NCBI GenBank assembly: GCA_002453155.1
Contig: DKGG01000049.1
Location: 1-19,998 of the forward strand
Source of the DNA: Bdellovibrionaceae bacterium UBA6776
GTDB lineage: Bacteria; Bdellovibrionota; Bdellovibrionia; Bdellovibrionales; UBA1609
Direction of reading: 5' to 3'
DNA length: 19,998 bases
Below are positions 13,584 through 19,998 of the stretch, piece by piece. How positions within the stretch are numbered: the first letter of the stretch is position 1; each line of letters begins with the position of its first letter. Made by a program: the position numbers and the translations under genes. The notes under the pieces are model-generated. The model saw nothing but the letters and a program-made list of their open reading frames with translations. It did not search any database and was not told the DNA's origin.

Positions 13584-13644
13584 TTGAGGAGTCTTAGCGC
13601 TGAGTTAGGACTTCGGCCCAAAGCACATTTTGATTTTTGAAGAA

Positions 13645-13685
13645 ATCTCCACATTCTTTCAACAGCTGTCTGGAGATCTTTTTTT
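13645..13685 (+). terminator. probable terminator after rnhA
   Basis: ATCTCCA (13645-13651) pairs with TGGAGAT (13671-13677), followed by CTTTTTTT. The 19-base loop is long for an intrinsic terminator, but the position, about 60 bases after the rnhA stop, fits. Confidence 0.6.
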
Positions 13686-13733
13686 GAGTTCCTTTTAGTC
13701 TGAGATTTCATGAGACAACAAAGGAGTGAGATT

Positions 13734-13958
13734 ATGAAAAACCCTGCAAAACCCATCAATGAGCCTCAAGAGCGTTTGTCCGCCACCTTGGAAGAACACA
13801 TCAAAACGTCCACCCACAAGCACGATCGGAATCCAGGGGCACGACTGGTTCGTCGCATCTTTAAGCCCGTTCGCGATTGGGTCACACAGATCGAAAAAAA
13901 TCCCTTCGGCCGAGAAGCTTTGGGCTTTGTCGCCTTGATGACTTCACCCCGCCCTTAA
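13734..13958 (+). CDS. small basic protein of unknown function
   Basis: This 74-residue protein is Pro-, Lys-, Arg- and His-rich in its first half, with a short amphipathic stretch (A-R-L-V-R-R-I-F-K-P-V-R-D-W-V) in the middle and a small hydrophobic run (A-L-G-F-V-A-L-M) near the end. There is no signal peptide, no cysteine and no motif I recognise. The start is well supported: AAGGAG (13721-13726) lies seven bases before ATG 13734. Its last codons and TAA are one copy of an exact 17-bp direct repeat, so the C-terminus may have been altered by a rearrangement. Confidence 0.65.
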   Translation: MKNPAKPINEPQERLSATLEEHIKTSTHKHDRNPGARLVRRIFKPVRDWVTQIEKNPFGREALGFVALMTSPRP

Positions 13959-14132
13959 AGACTCTGAATCGCTTTCTCCAGAAAAAGGTTCTTTAAAAAT
14001 CTTCGAACAGTCCTCACCGGCGGCTGCGGAGCTCGATTTTTAAAGACCTTTCTTCTGTGAAAAGCAACCCTTGCGTCTTTCCCGCCAAGGAATTCAAGGC
14101 TAAAGAAAATACCACCTTCACCCCGCCCTTAA
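13942..14132. repeat. 17-bp direct repeats flanking an inverted repeat
   Basis: CTTCACCCCGCCCTTAA occurs exactly at 13942-13958 and 14116-14132. The first copy supplies the stop of the small basic protein; the second lies over the stop of the minus-strand exchanger gene. Between them an imperfect inverted repeat pairs about 17-20 bases (left arm within 13980-14001, right arm 14035-14054) with one bulged base, around a G+C-rich 33-base loop. The inverted repeat could terminate transcription from both converging genes. Confidence 0.85.
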
Positions 14133-15481
14133 GCGTTGGATTTTTCCATTTCCTGAACTTTTCCAAGGCCCCATTTGAACACCACGGGGCCGAAAAGTTG
14201 ATTGATCGTCGCCAAAGAGATCCCCAAGGTTGCCAGCTGCACGCCCACATCGGGAATCCGGTCGTAAATGATCATGGAAAGGCCAATGGAAAGTCCCACC
14301 TGAGAAATAAAAGGCGTGTAGCCATACTTTCTCAGCGCCAAATCACTTTTCGAAATCCGATGAGCCACATCTTCCGAAACCCAGGTCAAAGCCCAGCGAA
14401 CCGCAAAAATCACCAACACAAGCTTCCACATCCCTAAAAGATCTTGAATGTGCAATGAAGCCCCGGCGGTCGCAAAGAACACAATCATCACCACGGAAGA
14501 TAAGGATTCAATGGATTCAATCATTTTCTCCGATTGTTTGGAAAAATTTGTCACAACAAAGCCCGCAACCACAAACACCAGCAAGGTGTCGTAATGCAAA
14601 TAACTGCAAAGTGCAGTCACTCCATAGGAAATGGCCACCAAAAACAAAAGCCTTTGCCGGTTGATCAACCAAAAGTAAAAAATAATGATCAGTCCAAAAA
14701 AGGTCCCCGCCGCTGTAGATGCTAAAATTTCAGAGAACAAATGACCCAAACTTGAAATGGAAAAAACCACTCCCGGAGTCAATGTGGACTTTGCAAAGGA
14801 CAGCGCCATGGCAAATAAAACCAACACCACCACATCCAAAATCACTACAATTCCCAGCGCATGATCCGAAAGCTTGTTTCGAATGCGAGTTTCGGCCAAC
14901 ACCGCAACCACCACCGCCGGCGATTTCGAAATGGCAACAGTTGAAAACAAAGCTCCAATGGCCACAAGCTCTAAAAGATTAAAACCCTGAAGGAAGTCCA
15001 CATAAGGTTGCAACAAGACCACCGCCAAAATGGTTCCCGCTCCAATAAAAACAATGTGGGACCAGGTGCAGTGAAAGAGACTTTTAAAATTCTTCACCAA
15101 CATGTCTTTGGTAAATTCACAGCCTGCGTGCATGGCAATCAATGCCAGGGCCAAGCCATTCACCAAGCGCAGTTGATCCACTTGAGTCTCTGTGATGATG
15201 GTTAAAAACGAAGGGCCACTGACAATTCCTGCGGCCAAATGCCCCGTCAAGCTGGGAATCCCCACCATCACACACAAACGACCAATGGCAATGCCACCCA
15301 AAACCAGAAAACCAAGACCAAACAAAGCATTGCTTTGAAACTGTTCCCCTAAAACATTTTGAAAAAACCAAAGTCCCCCAAGAACAATCAAAAGTGCACT
15401 GAGACTTTTGAGTGCGGACTTGAAATCCGCTTTTTCACCTCCGTGAGGGCTTTCGTGAGTGGTTCCATGACTGTCATTCAT
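14129..15481 (-). CDS. CPA2-type cation/proton exchanger
   Basis: This polytopic inner-membrane protein of 450 residues has about 12 hydrophobic segments and looks like the Na+/H+ exchanger family (CPA2, Kef-like transport domain without a C-terminal TrkA-N domain). Family-like features are G-H-L-A-A-G-I-V-S-G-P near residue 80, A-L-I-A-M-H-A-G-C-E-F-T (the usual F-x-x-G-x-E motif, with A for F) and an acidic residue in a mid-membrane helix, V-V-I-L-D-V-V. It would exchange K+ or Na+ for H+; the ion cannot be read from sequence. The first 20 residues are His-rich and cytoplasmic. ATG 15481 overlaps the upstream gene's end by 8 bp, so translation is coupled. The Trp-rich cluster near W-A-L-T-W-V is ordinary membrane sequence. 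Confidence 0.88.
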   Translation of the reverse strand: MNDSHGTTHESPHGGEKADFKSALKSLSALLIVLGGLWFFQNVLGEQFQSNALFGLGFLVLGGIAIGRLCVMVGIPSLTGHLAAGIVSGPSFLTIITETQVDQLRLVNGLALALIAMHAGCEFTKDMLVKNFKSLFHCTWSHIVFIGAGTILAVVLLQPYVDFLQGFNLLELVAIGALFSTVAISKSPAVVVAVLAETRIRNKLSDHALGIVVILDVVVLVLFAMALSFAKSTLTPGVVFSISSLGHLFSEILASTAAGTFFGLIIIFYFWLINRQRLLFLVAISYGVTALCSYLHYDTLLVFVVAGFVVTNFSKQSEKMIESIESLSSVVMIVFFATAGASLHIQDLLGMWKLVLVIFAVRWALTWVSEDVAHRISKSDLALRKYGYTPFISQVGLSIGLSMIIYDRIPDVGVQLATLGISLATINQLFGPVVFKWGLGKVQEMEKSNA

Positions 15482-16559
15482 AGGCCACCTCTTCTTCCCT
15501 TTTGAGAGACCGACGACTAAAGGATTCGATGGTCAAAGCAAACAGATCATTCACAACAAATCCCACACAAAAACAGTTCAAAATAAACAGGGTGTTTTCA
15601 TTGCTGTATCCCGAAAGGTGCAGACACAAAGTGATCGGCAAAGCCAGGTGGGAAATGGGAATGATTTGCTCCAAAACCTCCGAGCGGCTGGCGTCTCTCA
15701 TGCCTGTTTTCAAAAGCATAAATTTGATCAGCAAACGAAAAACTGCCAAGGCGCTTCCAATCAAAATCACCTCGGAATTGAGGTGCAAATAAAGTCCGGC
15801 AAAAAACGGAACCACCAATAAAATCGGCCCCTCAGATGCATTCAGACTCGGATCCCGACACACTCCGTAGCCATAATTGAACGCGGTCACCCATCCCAAA
15901 GAAAGTCCCATCAGCACTTCCAAAGATCCAATGCCAATCACCCAACCTGTGCCCAAAACACAAAGTCCAAGCAAAGTCAGTCGAATGGGAGTGTCCAATC
16001 CTTCTTTGGGAGGAAAGATCAGCCGAAAGACCACTCCCAGCAGAACTCCGATGGCCAAGGGATAAAGAAGATCTTTGTACTCAAAGGTGTGAATCCCTTT
16101 GTCGAGCATAAAGAACAGACTCACAAATAAAATGGCCAGCAAAAAAGGATTCTCCCGAGAGCTAAACAGTGCCGCACTGGCCATCATAGACACGCCTAAA
16201 ACTTCAAAGGAATTGTCCGAGTAGTAAACGGCCCCGACCAGCAGAAAACTCACACCGAAAAAAAGTAAATAGGCCGCATAAAAGGGCACCAGCTTTTTGG
16301 TCTGACTCCAGCCAAAGCTGAAGCGATTCATCTCTGCACCGGAAAGAAAAGCAATCCAGGTCAAAGCCACTCTCAAGGCCCAACTTAAGTTTTCACGAGT
16401 GGATGGTAAAATGGGAACCAATCCTTCCGGAGAAAATGCCAACCCCAAAATCAAGGGAATGGAGATGTAGGAAAAGGAGTGAGCCTTTTTAAAAAATCCC
16501 GAATTGGACATCAACAATGTGAGGGAGAAGGCTCCCAATAAAATAAGGAGCGCGTTCAA
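15474..16559 (-). CDS. polytopic membrane protein, divergent exchanger-like partner
   Basis: The 361-residue protein has about 10-11 membrane segments with short loops. No family signature is certain. The segment L-T-W-I-A-F-L-S-G-A-E-M-N has the spacing of the F-x-x-G-x-E motif of cation/proton exchangers and parallels A-L-I-A-M-H-A-G-C-E-F-T in the next gene, so it is probably a divergent member or half of that superfamily. The start is TTG at 16559, within a TTGA overlap with the channel gene's stop, preceded by GAAGGAAG about nine bases upstream. The end overlaps the exchanger gene by 8 bp. Tight coupling on both sides suggests one complex or a fixed stoichiometry. Confidence 0.82.
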   Translation of the reverse strand: MNALLILLGAFSLTLLMSNSGFFKKAHSFSYISIPLILGLAFSPEGLVPILPSTRENLSWALRVALTWIAFLSGAEMNRFSFGWSQTKKLVPFYAAYLLFFGVSFLLVGAVYYSDNSFEVLGVSMMASAALFSSRENPFLLAILFVSLFFMLDKGIHTFEYKDLLYPLAIGVLLGVVFRLIFPPKEGLDTPIRLTLLGLCVLGTGWVIGIGSLEVLMGLSLGWVTAFNYGYGVCRDPSLNASEGPILLVVPFFAGLYLHLNSEVILIGSALAVFRLLIKFMLLKTGMRDASRSEVLEQIIPISHLALPITLCLHLSGYSNENTLFILNCFCVGFVVNDLFALTIESFSRRSLKREEEVAYE

Positions 16560-18169
16560 TGGAATTCTTCCTTCACAGAACTTTCTAGAACCTCAATCAC
16601 CCCTTCATCGGAGGCCTTTGCAAGCAGACTCATGATTTCATCTTTAAGACCCACTTTAAAAAGAGGAGCTCGCAAACAGAACTGAAAGTTTTCTTGGGTC
16701 ATCGCCAAACAGGAAATTCCCATGGAGAAATTGCTGGGAAAAAGATTTTTTAAAGTCTCTTTCATTTCTTCGAGGGAGCCTTGTTTTTTGACTTTGAGAA
16801 GAACTTGAAACCTTGGAGCTTCTTTTTCAAAGCAGGATTTAAACATCAGCAGAATCATCGGTATGTGCACGCGTCCACCATTTGCAGGCACCAAGGTCAA
16901 TTTTGAAATGGTGATGTCTGTAATCTCACCACTGGTATCTCCCACTTCCACCCACTCCCCGGGCTTCACAAGCCCCTGCCACAACACAAAACTTCCTGCG
17001 GCAATTGAAAGAAGAATGGGAAGGGTTGCAATGGCTAAAGTTCCCGCCGCCACCAAAAAAACAAATTCCAAAGGCGTATGAAAGCGCCCAAAAATAGAGG
17101 CCAAAATAAAAGGGAAAAACACCACCGCCAAAAAAGCTGTGCCCCAGAATTTTAAAATGGGCGCTCTCTCGGAAGACAAATAACTCAGGTGAATGCGACC
17201 CGAGCGAATTCCTTTTAAAAATAGATCCAAAACTTTGATGGCCAGCTGAAAACAAAAAATCAAAGTGAGAGCCAAAAGCAGCCCCGGAATGGCCTCAACC
17301 AAGCTTTGCATTCCTTCTAAGATCTGAGTGAGAATGCGCGAAAAGAAATCTGTAATGATGGCGCGAGTGAATGCAAATTGACCTAAAATTGCAGTCAAGG
17401 TGGAAAAGATCACCGCCAGATAGGCAAACATACGGCCCACGGCCAAACTGAAGGCCAAAAGTCCCCCAACAGCTTGCCCCGAAAGCAAAGTTTCTGAAAG
17501 AAACGAAACGGATTTGAAGGAATCTCTTTTTTCATCCAAGATCTTTTCGGCCCGATTAAAGGCGAAATGAATCTGTCTTAAAATCACAAATCCCATCAAC
17601 GCGAAAAAGATCGACAAAAAGAACTTCAACGCCCCCTTTTGAATCTTAAGACGTTGAAGCTCATCGGAAACAAAGGTGTTCAACTTGGGCTCCAACTGGT
17701 CTGCATAGGCAGAAAACTCTTCGAATCCGGCGGCTCTCACCTCTTTTAAAGTAAAGTCCATCACCTTATAGCCACGCACGCGCAGCTCTAAAGATCTTGA
17801 GCCTTTCTCTTCAAATTTAACCAAGGCACCGTCGGCCTCGTCTTCTTCGGTCATGGCGCGCTCAAGGGCTTGAGAGGCCAATCGGGCCTTTTCAAAATAG
17901 GACTCTTGGTCCTTTTCTTTTGTGAAATAGATTTTGAAGGCTGTTTTTTCTCTGAACGTCACCGGTGCTGAAAATTCAGATTTTGGATTGAGACTGTCTG
18001 AAATCTCTATTTTTTCAACCGGCGCAGGGCCGGTATTTTCCAAGCCTTTGGATTCAGAAGCACTTGCCTCAGAAGGTTCCACAGATACAGATTCCTGAGA
18101 CCAACTCGTTTGGGGAGTGACGACAGAAACCCACGTCATAAACATCAGCAACAAGAAGAGTGTTTTCAT
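16556..18169 (-). CDS. MscS-family mechanosensitive channel protein
   Basis: The 537-residue product begins with a signal peptide (M-K-T-L-F-L-L-L) and a Ser/Glu-rich linker. A periplasmic domain of about 130 residues follows, then five membrane segments, then the MscS beta domain. That domain is recognisable from V-K-P-G-E-W-V-E-V-G-D-T-S-G-E-I-T-D-I, followed by G-R-V-H-I-P-M, and a C-terminal alpha/beta domain. The pore-lining last helix (L-S-I-A-A-G-S-F-V-L-W-Q) has fewer glycines than E. coli MscS. The family opens under membrane tension and releases osmolytes or ions. ATG 18169, with AAAGGG four bases upstream, is preferred over GTG 18199, which has no ribosome site. It is first in a three-gene operon with two exchanger-like proteins. 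Confidence 0.9.
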   Translation of the reverse strand: MKTLFLLLMFMTWVSVVTPQTSWSQESVSVEPSEASASESKGLENTGPAPVEKIEISDSLNPKSEFSAPVTFREKTAFKIYFTKEKDQESYFEKARLASQALERAMTEEDEADGALVKFEEKGSRSLELRVRGYKVMDFTLKEVRAAGFEEFSAYADQLEPKLNTFVSDELQRLKIQKGALKFFLSIFFALMGFVILRQIHFAFNRAEKILDEKRDSFKSVSFLSETLLSGQAVGGLLAFSLAVGRMFAYLAVIFSTLTAILGQFAFTRAIITDFFSRILTQILEGMQSLVEAIPGLLLALTLIFCFQLAIKVLDLFLKGIRSGRIHLSYLSSERAPILKFWGTAFLAVVFFPFILASIFGRFHTPLEFVFLVAAGTLAIATLPILLSIAAGSFVLWQGLVKPGEWVEVGDTSGEITDITISKLTLVPANGGRVHIPMILLMFKSCFEKEAPRFQVLLKVKKQGSLEEMKETLKNLFPSNFSMGISCLAMTQENFQFCLRAPLFKVGLKDEIMSLLAKASDEGVIEVLESSVKEEFH

Positions 18170-18272
18170 AAAACCCTTTGAAATGAGATTTGTATGCACG
18201 CCCCAAAATCATACGGAGAAAATCCTTTGAATTGAAGAATTGCTGCGTTAAATCTTTGGAGGTAGGAGTTTT

Positions 18273-19094
18273 ATGGAGTACGGAATCTTTCTTTTGTGTT
18301 CAACTGCCGCCCTTTTAGGCACGTTGGTGGGTTTTGGCGGCGGAATTTTCGTGGTTCCGGCCATGGTTTTGGGTTTTGGAATTCCCATTGAAGTGGCCAT
18401 CGGCGTGACAGCCATGTCGCTGTTTCCCTCGAGCTTGATTTCAAGTCTTGGAAATTTGCGAAACAAGAACATTGATTTTCGTTTGCTGTTTGCGCTGGAG
18501 CCTTTCACCATGGTGGGAGCTTTTGGCGGAGCCTTTTTAACAAGCCTTCTTCCCAGCGGACCACTGAAGGTAATTTTTGGTCTGTTCTTGATTTTGATGT
18601 CATTTAAAATGGGGGCCAAGAAAAAGTCTTCGGAGTCTTCGGAGACTTCGGAGTTGCCACCCAAGCCTTGGATTCGCGGCTTTCGAAAATTGAACGAATT
18701 GAAGCCTGTGATTCACGGGCCAGGATATAGCGTGGGACTTTGGGCGGCCAGTGTGTTTGGAATGTTGGCGGGCGTGATTGCGGGATTGTTTGGAATTGGT
18801 GGCGGCGTTTTAAAAACTCCGTTGATGTTGAATGTGTTCAAAGTTCCCGTGCGAACGGCCACGGCCACTTCGCTGGCCATGATTATGGTGACCAGTTTGA
18901 TTTCGGGAACCACTCACTTTCAATTGGGTCATTACAGCTATCCCGTTTTGATTCCTGCGGTTCTTGGATTTGTGACTGGCGCTGTGATTGGACTGTGGGT
19001 GGGTGTGAAGCTGACCGATCAGATGATTCGAAAGGCCATTTCTGTGACTTTGTTTTTGGCTGGGGTTGCGACTTTTGCTCACACGCTGATGTGA
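18273..19094 (+). CDS. TauE/SafE (TSUP) family membrane exporter
   Basis: The 273-residue protein has about eight membrane segments in two homologous halves. Each half begins with the family's glycine motif: V-G-F-G-G-G-I-F-V-V-P near residue 20 and F-G-I-G-G-G-V-L-K-T-P near 175. TSUP proteins move organosulfur compounds, sulfite, sulfate or similar anions; the substrate cannot be assigned. The central cytoplasmic loop holds a Ser/Glu run (S-S-E-S-S-E-T-S-E) encoded by a threefold TTCGGAG repeat near 18630-18652. The start has GGAGG and AGGAG (18258-18268) just upstream. It is divergent from the channel operon and 43 bp upstream of the ZIP gene, probably cotranscribed. Confidence 0.93.
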   Translation: MEYGIFLLCSTAALLGTLVGFGGGIFVVPAMVLGFGIPIEVAIGVTAMSLFPSSLISSLGNLRNKNIDFRLLFALEPFTMVGAFGGAFLTSLLPSGPLKVIFGLFLILMSFKMGAKKKSSESSETSELPPKPWIRGFRKLNELKPVIHGPGYSVGLWAASVFGMLAGVIAGLFGIGGGVLKTPLMLNVFKVPVRTATATSLAMIMVTSLISGTTHFQLGHYSYPVLIPAVLGFVTGAVIGLWVGVKLTDQMIRKAISVTLFLAGVATFAHTLM

Positions 19095-19137
19095 TGTCTT
19101 TCTTGAATTTTGTGTGGGATGAAGCCATCCTTGACTC

Positions 19138-19908
19138 ATGAACACCTTTTCCTCGGCACTGATTGGAAGTTTGCTTGCAGGTCTCGCTACGGCGGTGGGC
19201 GCACTTCCCATATTTTTTAAGAAGAATTATTCGAAGACCTTTATCAATTTTGCCATGGGCGTGAGTGCGGGGATCATGTTGGTGGCTTCGTTTGTATCTT
19301 TGTTGCTTCCAGGGATTGAACAGGCGGATTTGATTTATCCTTCCGGAAAAGCCTTCTTTGTGGTGCTGCTCGGACTTTTTGTGGGCTACTTTTTTATCAT
19401 TGGCATTCATGAAATTCTTCCCCACGAACACATGGTAAAAGCCAATGATGGCCCGGACACAAAATCTATTTCGCGGGTGTTTTTGATTGTTCTTGCCATC
19501 ACCATTCACAATTTTCCCGAAGGCTTATCTGTGGGCGTGGGGTTTGGGTCCACGGACAGCTCCAATGCCATTGCTCTGGCCTTGGCCATTGCCGCACAGA
19601 ATGTTCCCGAGGGATTGATCATTGCCTTTGGTTTGGTGTCTGAGGGCGCTCCACGTTGGAAGGCTTTTTTGATTTCTTTGGCGTCGGGGTTGGTGGAGCC
19701 CGTTGCCGCGGTGTTAGGATTTGCGTCCACACAGATTGCGCGCGCCAGTTTACCTGTGGCCTTTGGTTTCGCTGCAGGCGCGATGCTGTTTGTGGTTTGC
19801 CAGGAAATTTTCCCTGAGTTGTTTCGCGAAGGGCGAGAGAAGATGGCCACCTTTGGTGTGATTTTAGGGATTGTCAGCATGGTGGCCCTGGATCACTTTT
19901 TGGGGTGA
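19138..19908 (+). CDS. ZIP family divalent metal transporter (ZupT/GufA-like)
   Basis: This inner-membrane importer of Zn2+ or related divalent metals has 256 residues and about eight membrane segments. The metal-binding helices are clear: H-N-F-P-E-G in segment 4 and Q-N-V-P-E-G in segment 5 (the second motif has Gln where many ZIPs have His or Asn), plus G-L-V-E-P in segment 6. A loop with H-E-I-L-P-H-E-H follows segment 3 and could bind metal on the cytoplasmic side. No Shine-Dalgarno sequence precedes ATG 19138, so translation may depend on the upstream gene. A small GGATG/CATCC hairpin lies just before the start. The protein is full-length for the family. Confidence 0.94.
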   Translation: MNTFSSALIGSLLAGLATAVGALPIFFKKNYSKTFINFAMGVSAGIMLVASFVSLLLPGIEQADLIYPSGKAFFVVLLGLFVGYFFIIGIHEILPHEHMVKANDGPDTKSISRVFLIVLAITIHNFPEGLSVGVGFGSTDSSNAIALALAIAAQNVPEGLIIAFGLVSEGAPRWKAFLISLASGLVEPVAAVLGFASTQIARASLPVAFGFAAGAMLFVVCQEIFPELFREGREKMATFGVILGIVSMVALDHFLG

Positions 19909-19915
19909 TTTTTTT
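19892..19915 (+). terminator. possible terminator overlapping the ZIP stop codon
   Basis: ATCAC (19892-19896) pairs with GTGAT (19905-19909), followed by seven T (19909-19915). The stem is only five pairs, so strength is doubtful. A second, longer pairing GGATCAC (19890-19896) / GTGATCC (19919-19925) is possible. Confidence 0.4.
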
Positions 19916-19976
19916 GGCGTGATCCTTTGGAGGCTTCATATTTTGGCGAGTGCGTTTTTAGCGTACAGGCCGATTC

Positions 19977-19998
19977 AGATTCTCAGATTCTCAGATTC
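19977..19998. repeat. second octanucleotide tandem repeat, cut by the window edge
   Basis: AGATTCTC is repeated 2.75 times (19977-19998), preceded by a partial GATTC at 19972-19976, and probably continues beyond the edge. Period (8 bp) and core (GATTCT) match the minisatellite at 4619-4746. Confidence 0.75.

Noticed and set aside
14057..14437. 126-codon plus-strand frame opposite the exchanger's 3' end
   Set aside because: It has no Shine-Dalgarno sequence, and the opposite strand encodes conserved-looking membrane segments.
18627..18652. TTCGGAG triplication as a mobile or regulatory repeat
   Set aside because: It lies in frame within the TauE gene and simply encodes a Ser/Glu loop.
18883..19509. 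208-codon minus-strand frame over the TauE and ZIP genes
   Set aside because: It is Lys/His/Ser-rich shadow coding opposite two clear transporter genes.

Overview
The window reads as chromosomal DNA of a Gram-negative bacterium. It encodes a class A penicillin-binding protein, an outer-membrane beta-barrel protein, a lipoprotein protease and many Sec-exported proteins. Base composition is moderate, ribosome-binding sites are AAGGAG-like, and there are several sigma-54-type promoter matches. Taken together this is reminiscent of Bdellovibrio-like bacteria, but that placement is inference: no marker gene here proves it. There are no rRNA, tRNA, CRISPR or phage genes.

Left part (1-4.8 kb): a short lipoprotein-like reading frame without a good start codon ends at a strong terminator. 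A two-gene plus-strand unit follows: a bifunctional penicillin-binding protein (GT51 plus transpeptidase) and an exported protein of unknown function. The unit ends in a terminator that runs directly into a perfect 16-copy octanucleotide minisatellite. Next to it, on the minus strand, is a small HUH/Y1 (RAYT-like) transposase.

Middle part (5.6-10.1 kb): this accessory-looking stretch is rich in exported proteins. It holds a small secreted protein divergent from a trypsin-like lipoprotein protease with two C-terminal calcium-loop motifs, then a zinc-ribbon/TM/TPR protein, a convergent beta-barrel protein, a set of about 21-bp tandem repeats, and a small exported protein with a Cys/Gly-rich tail.

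Next part (10.2-14 kb): a SAM methyltransferase overlaps tail-to-tail with a PlsC-type acyltransferase. They are followed by a periplasmic coiled-coil protein behind a near-perfect sigma-54 promoter with an upstream palindrome, an RNase HI with a C-terminal hybrid-binding-like domain, and a very small basic protein.

Right part (14.1-19.9 kb): a translationally coupled minus-strand operon encodes an MscS-type channel, a polytopic exchanger-like protein and a CPA2-type cation/proton exchanger, which suggests an ionic or osmotic stress module. Divergent from it are a TauE/SafE-family exporter and a ZIP metal transporter. The right edge enters a second octanucleotide tandem repeat that shares a GATTCT core with the first.

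The strongest candidate for something not previously described is a possible sigma-54 regulon of exported proteins. Three promoters keep the GG-N10-GC geometry, and two of the genes share a 21-of-22 identical translation-initiation region. The other main candidates are the two related octamer repeat tracts with an adjacent orphan RAYT, and the RNase HI with its extra domain at the opposite end from eukaryotic RNase H1.
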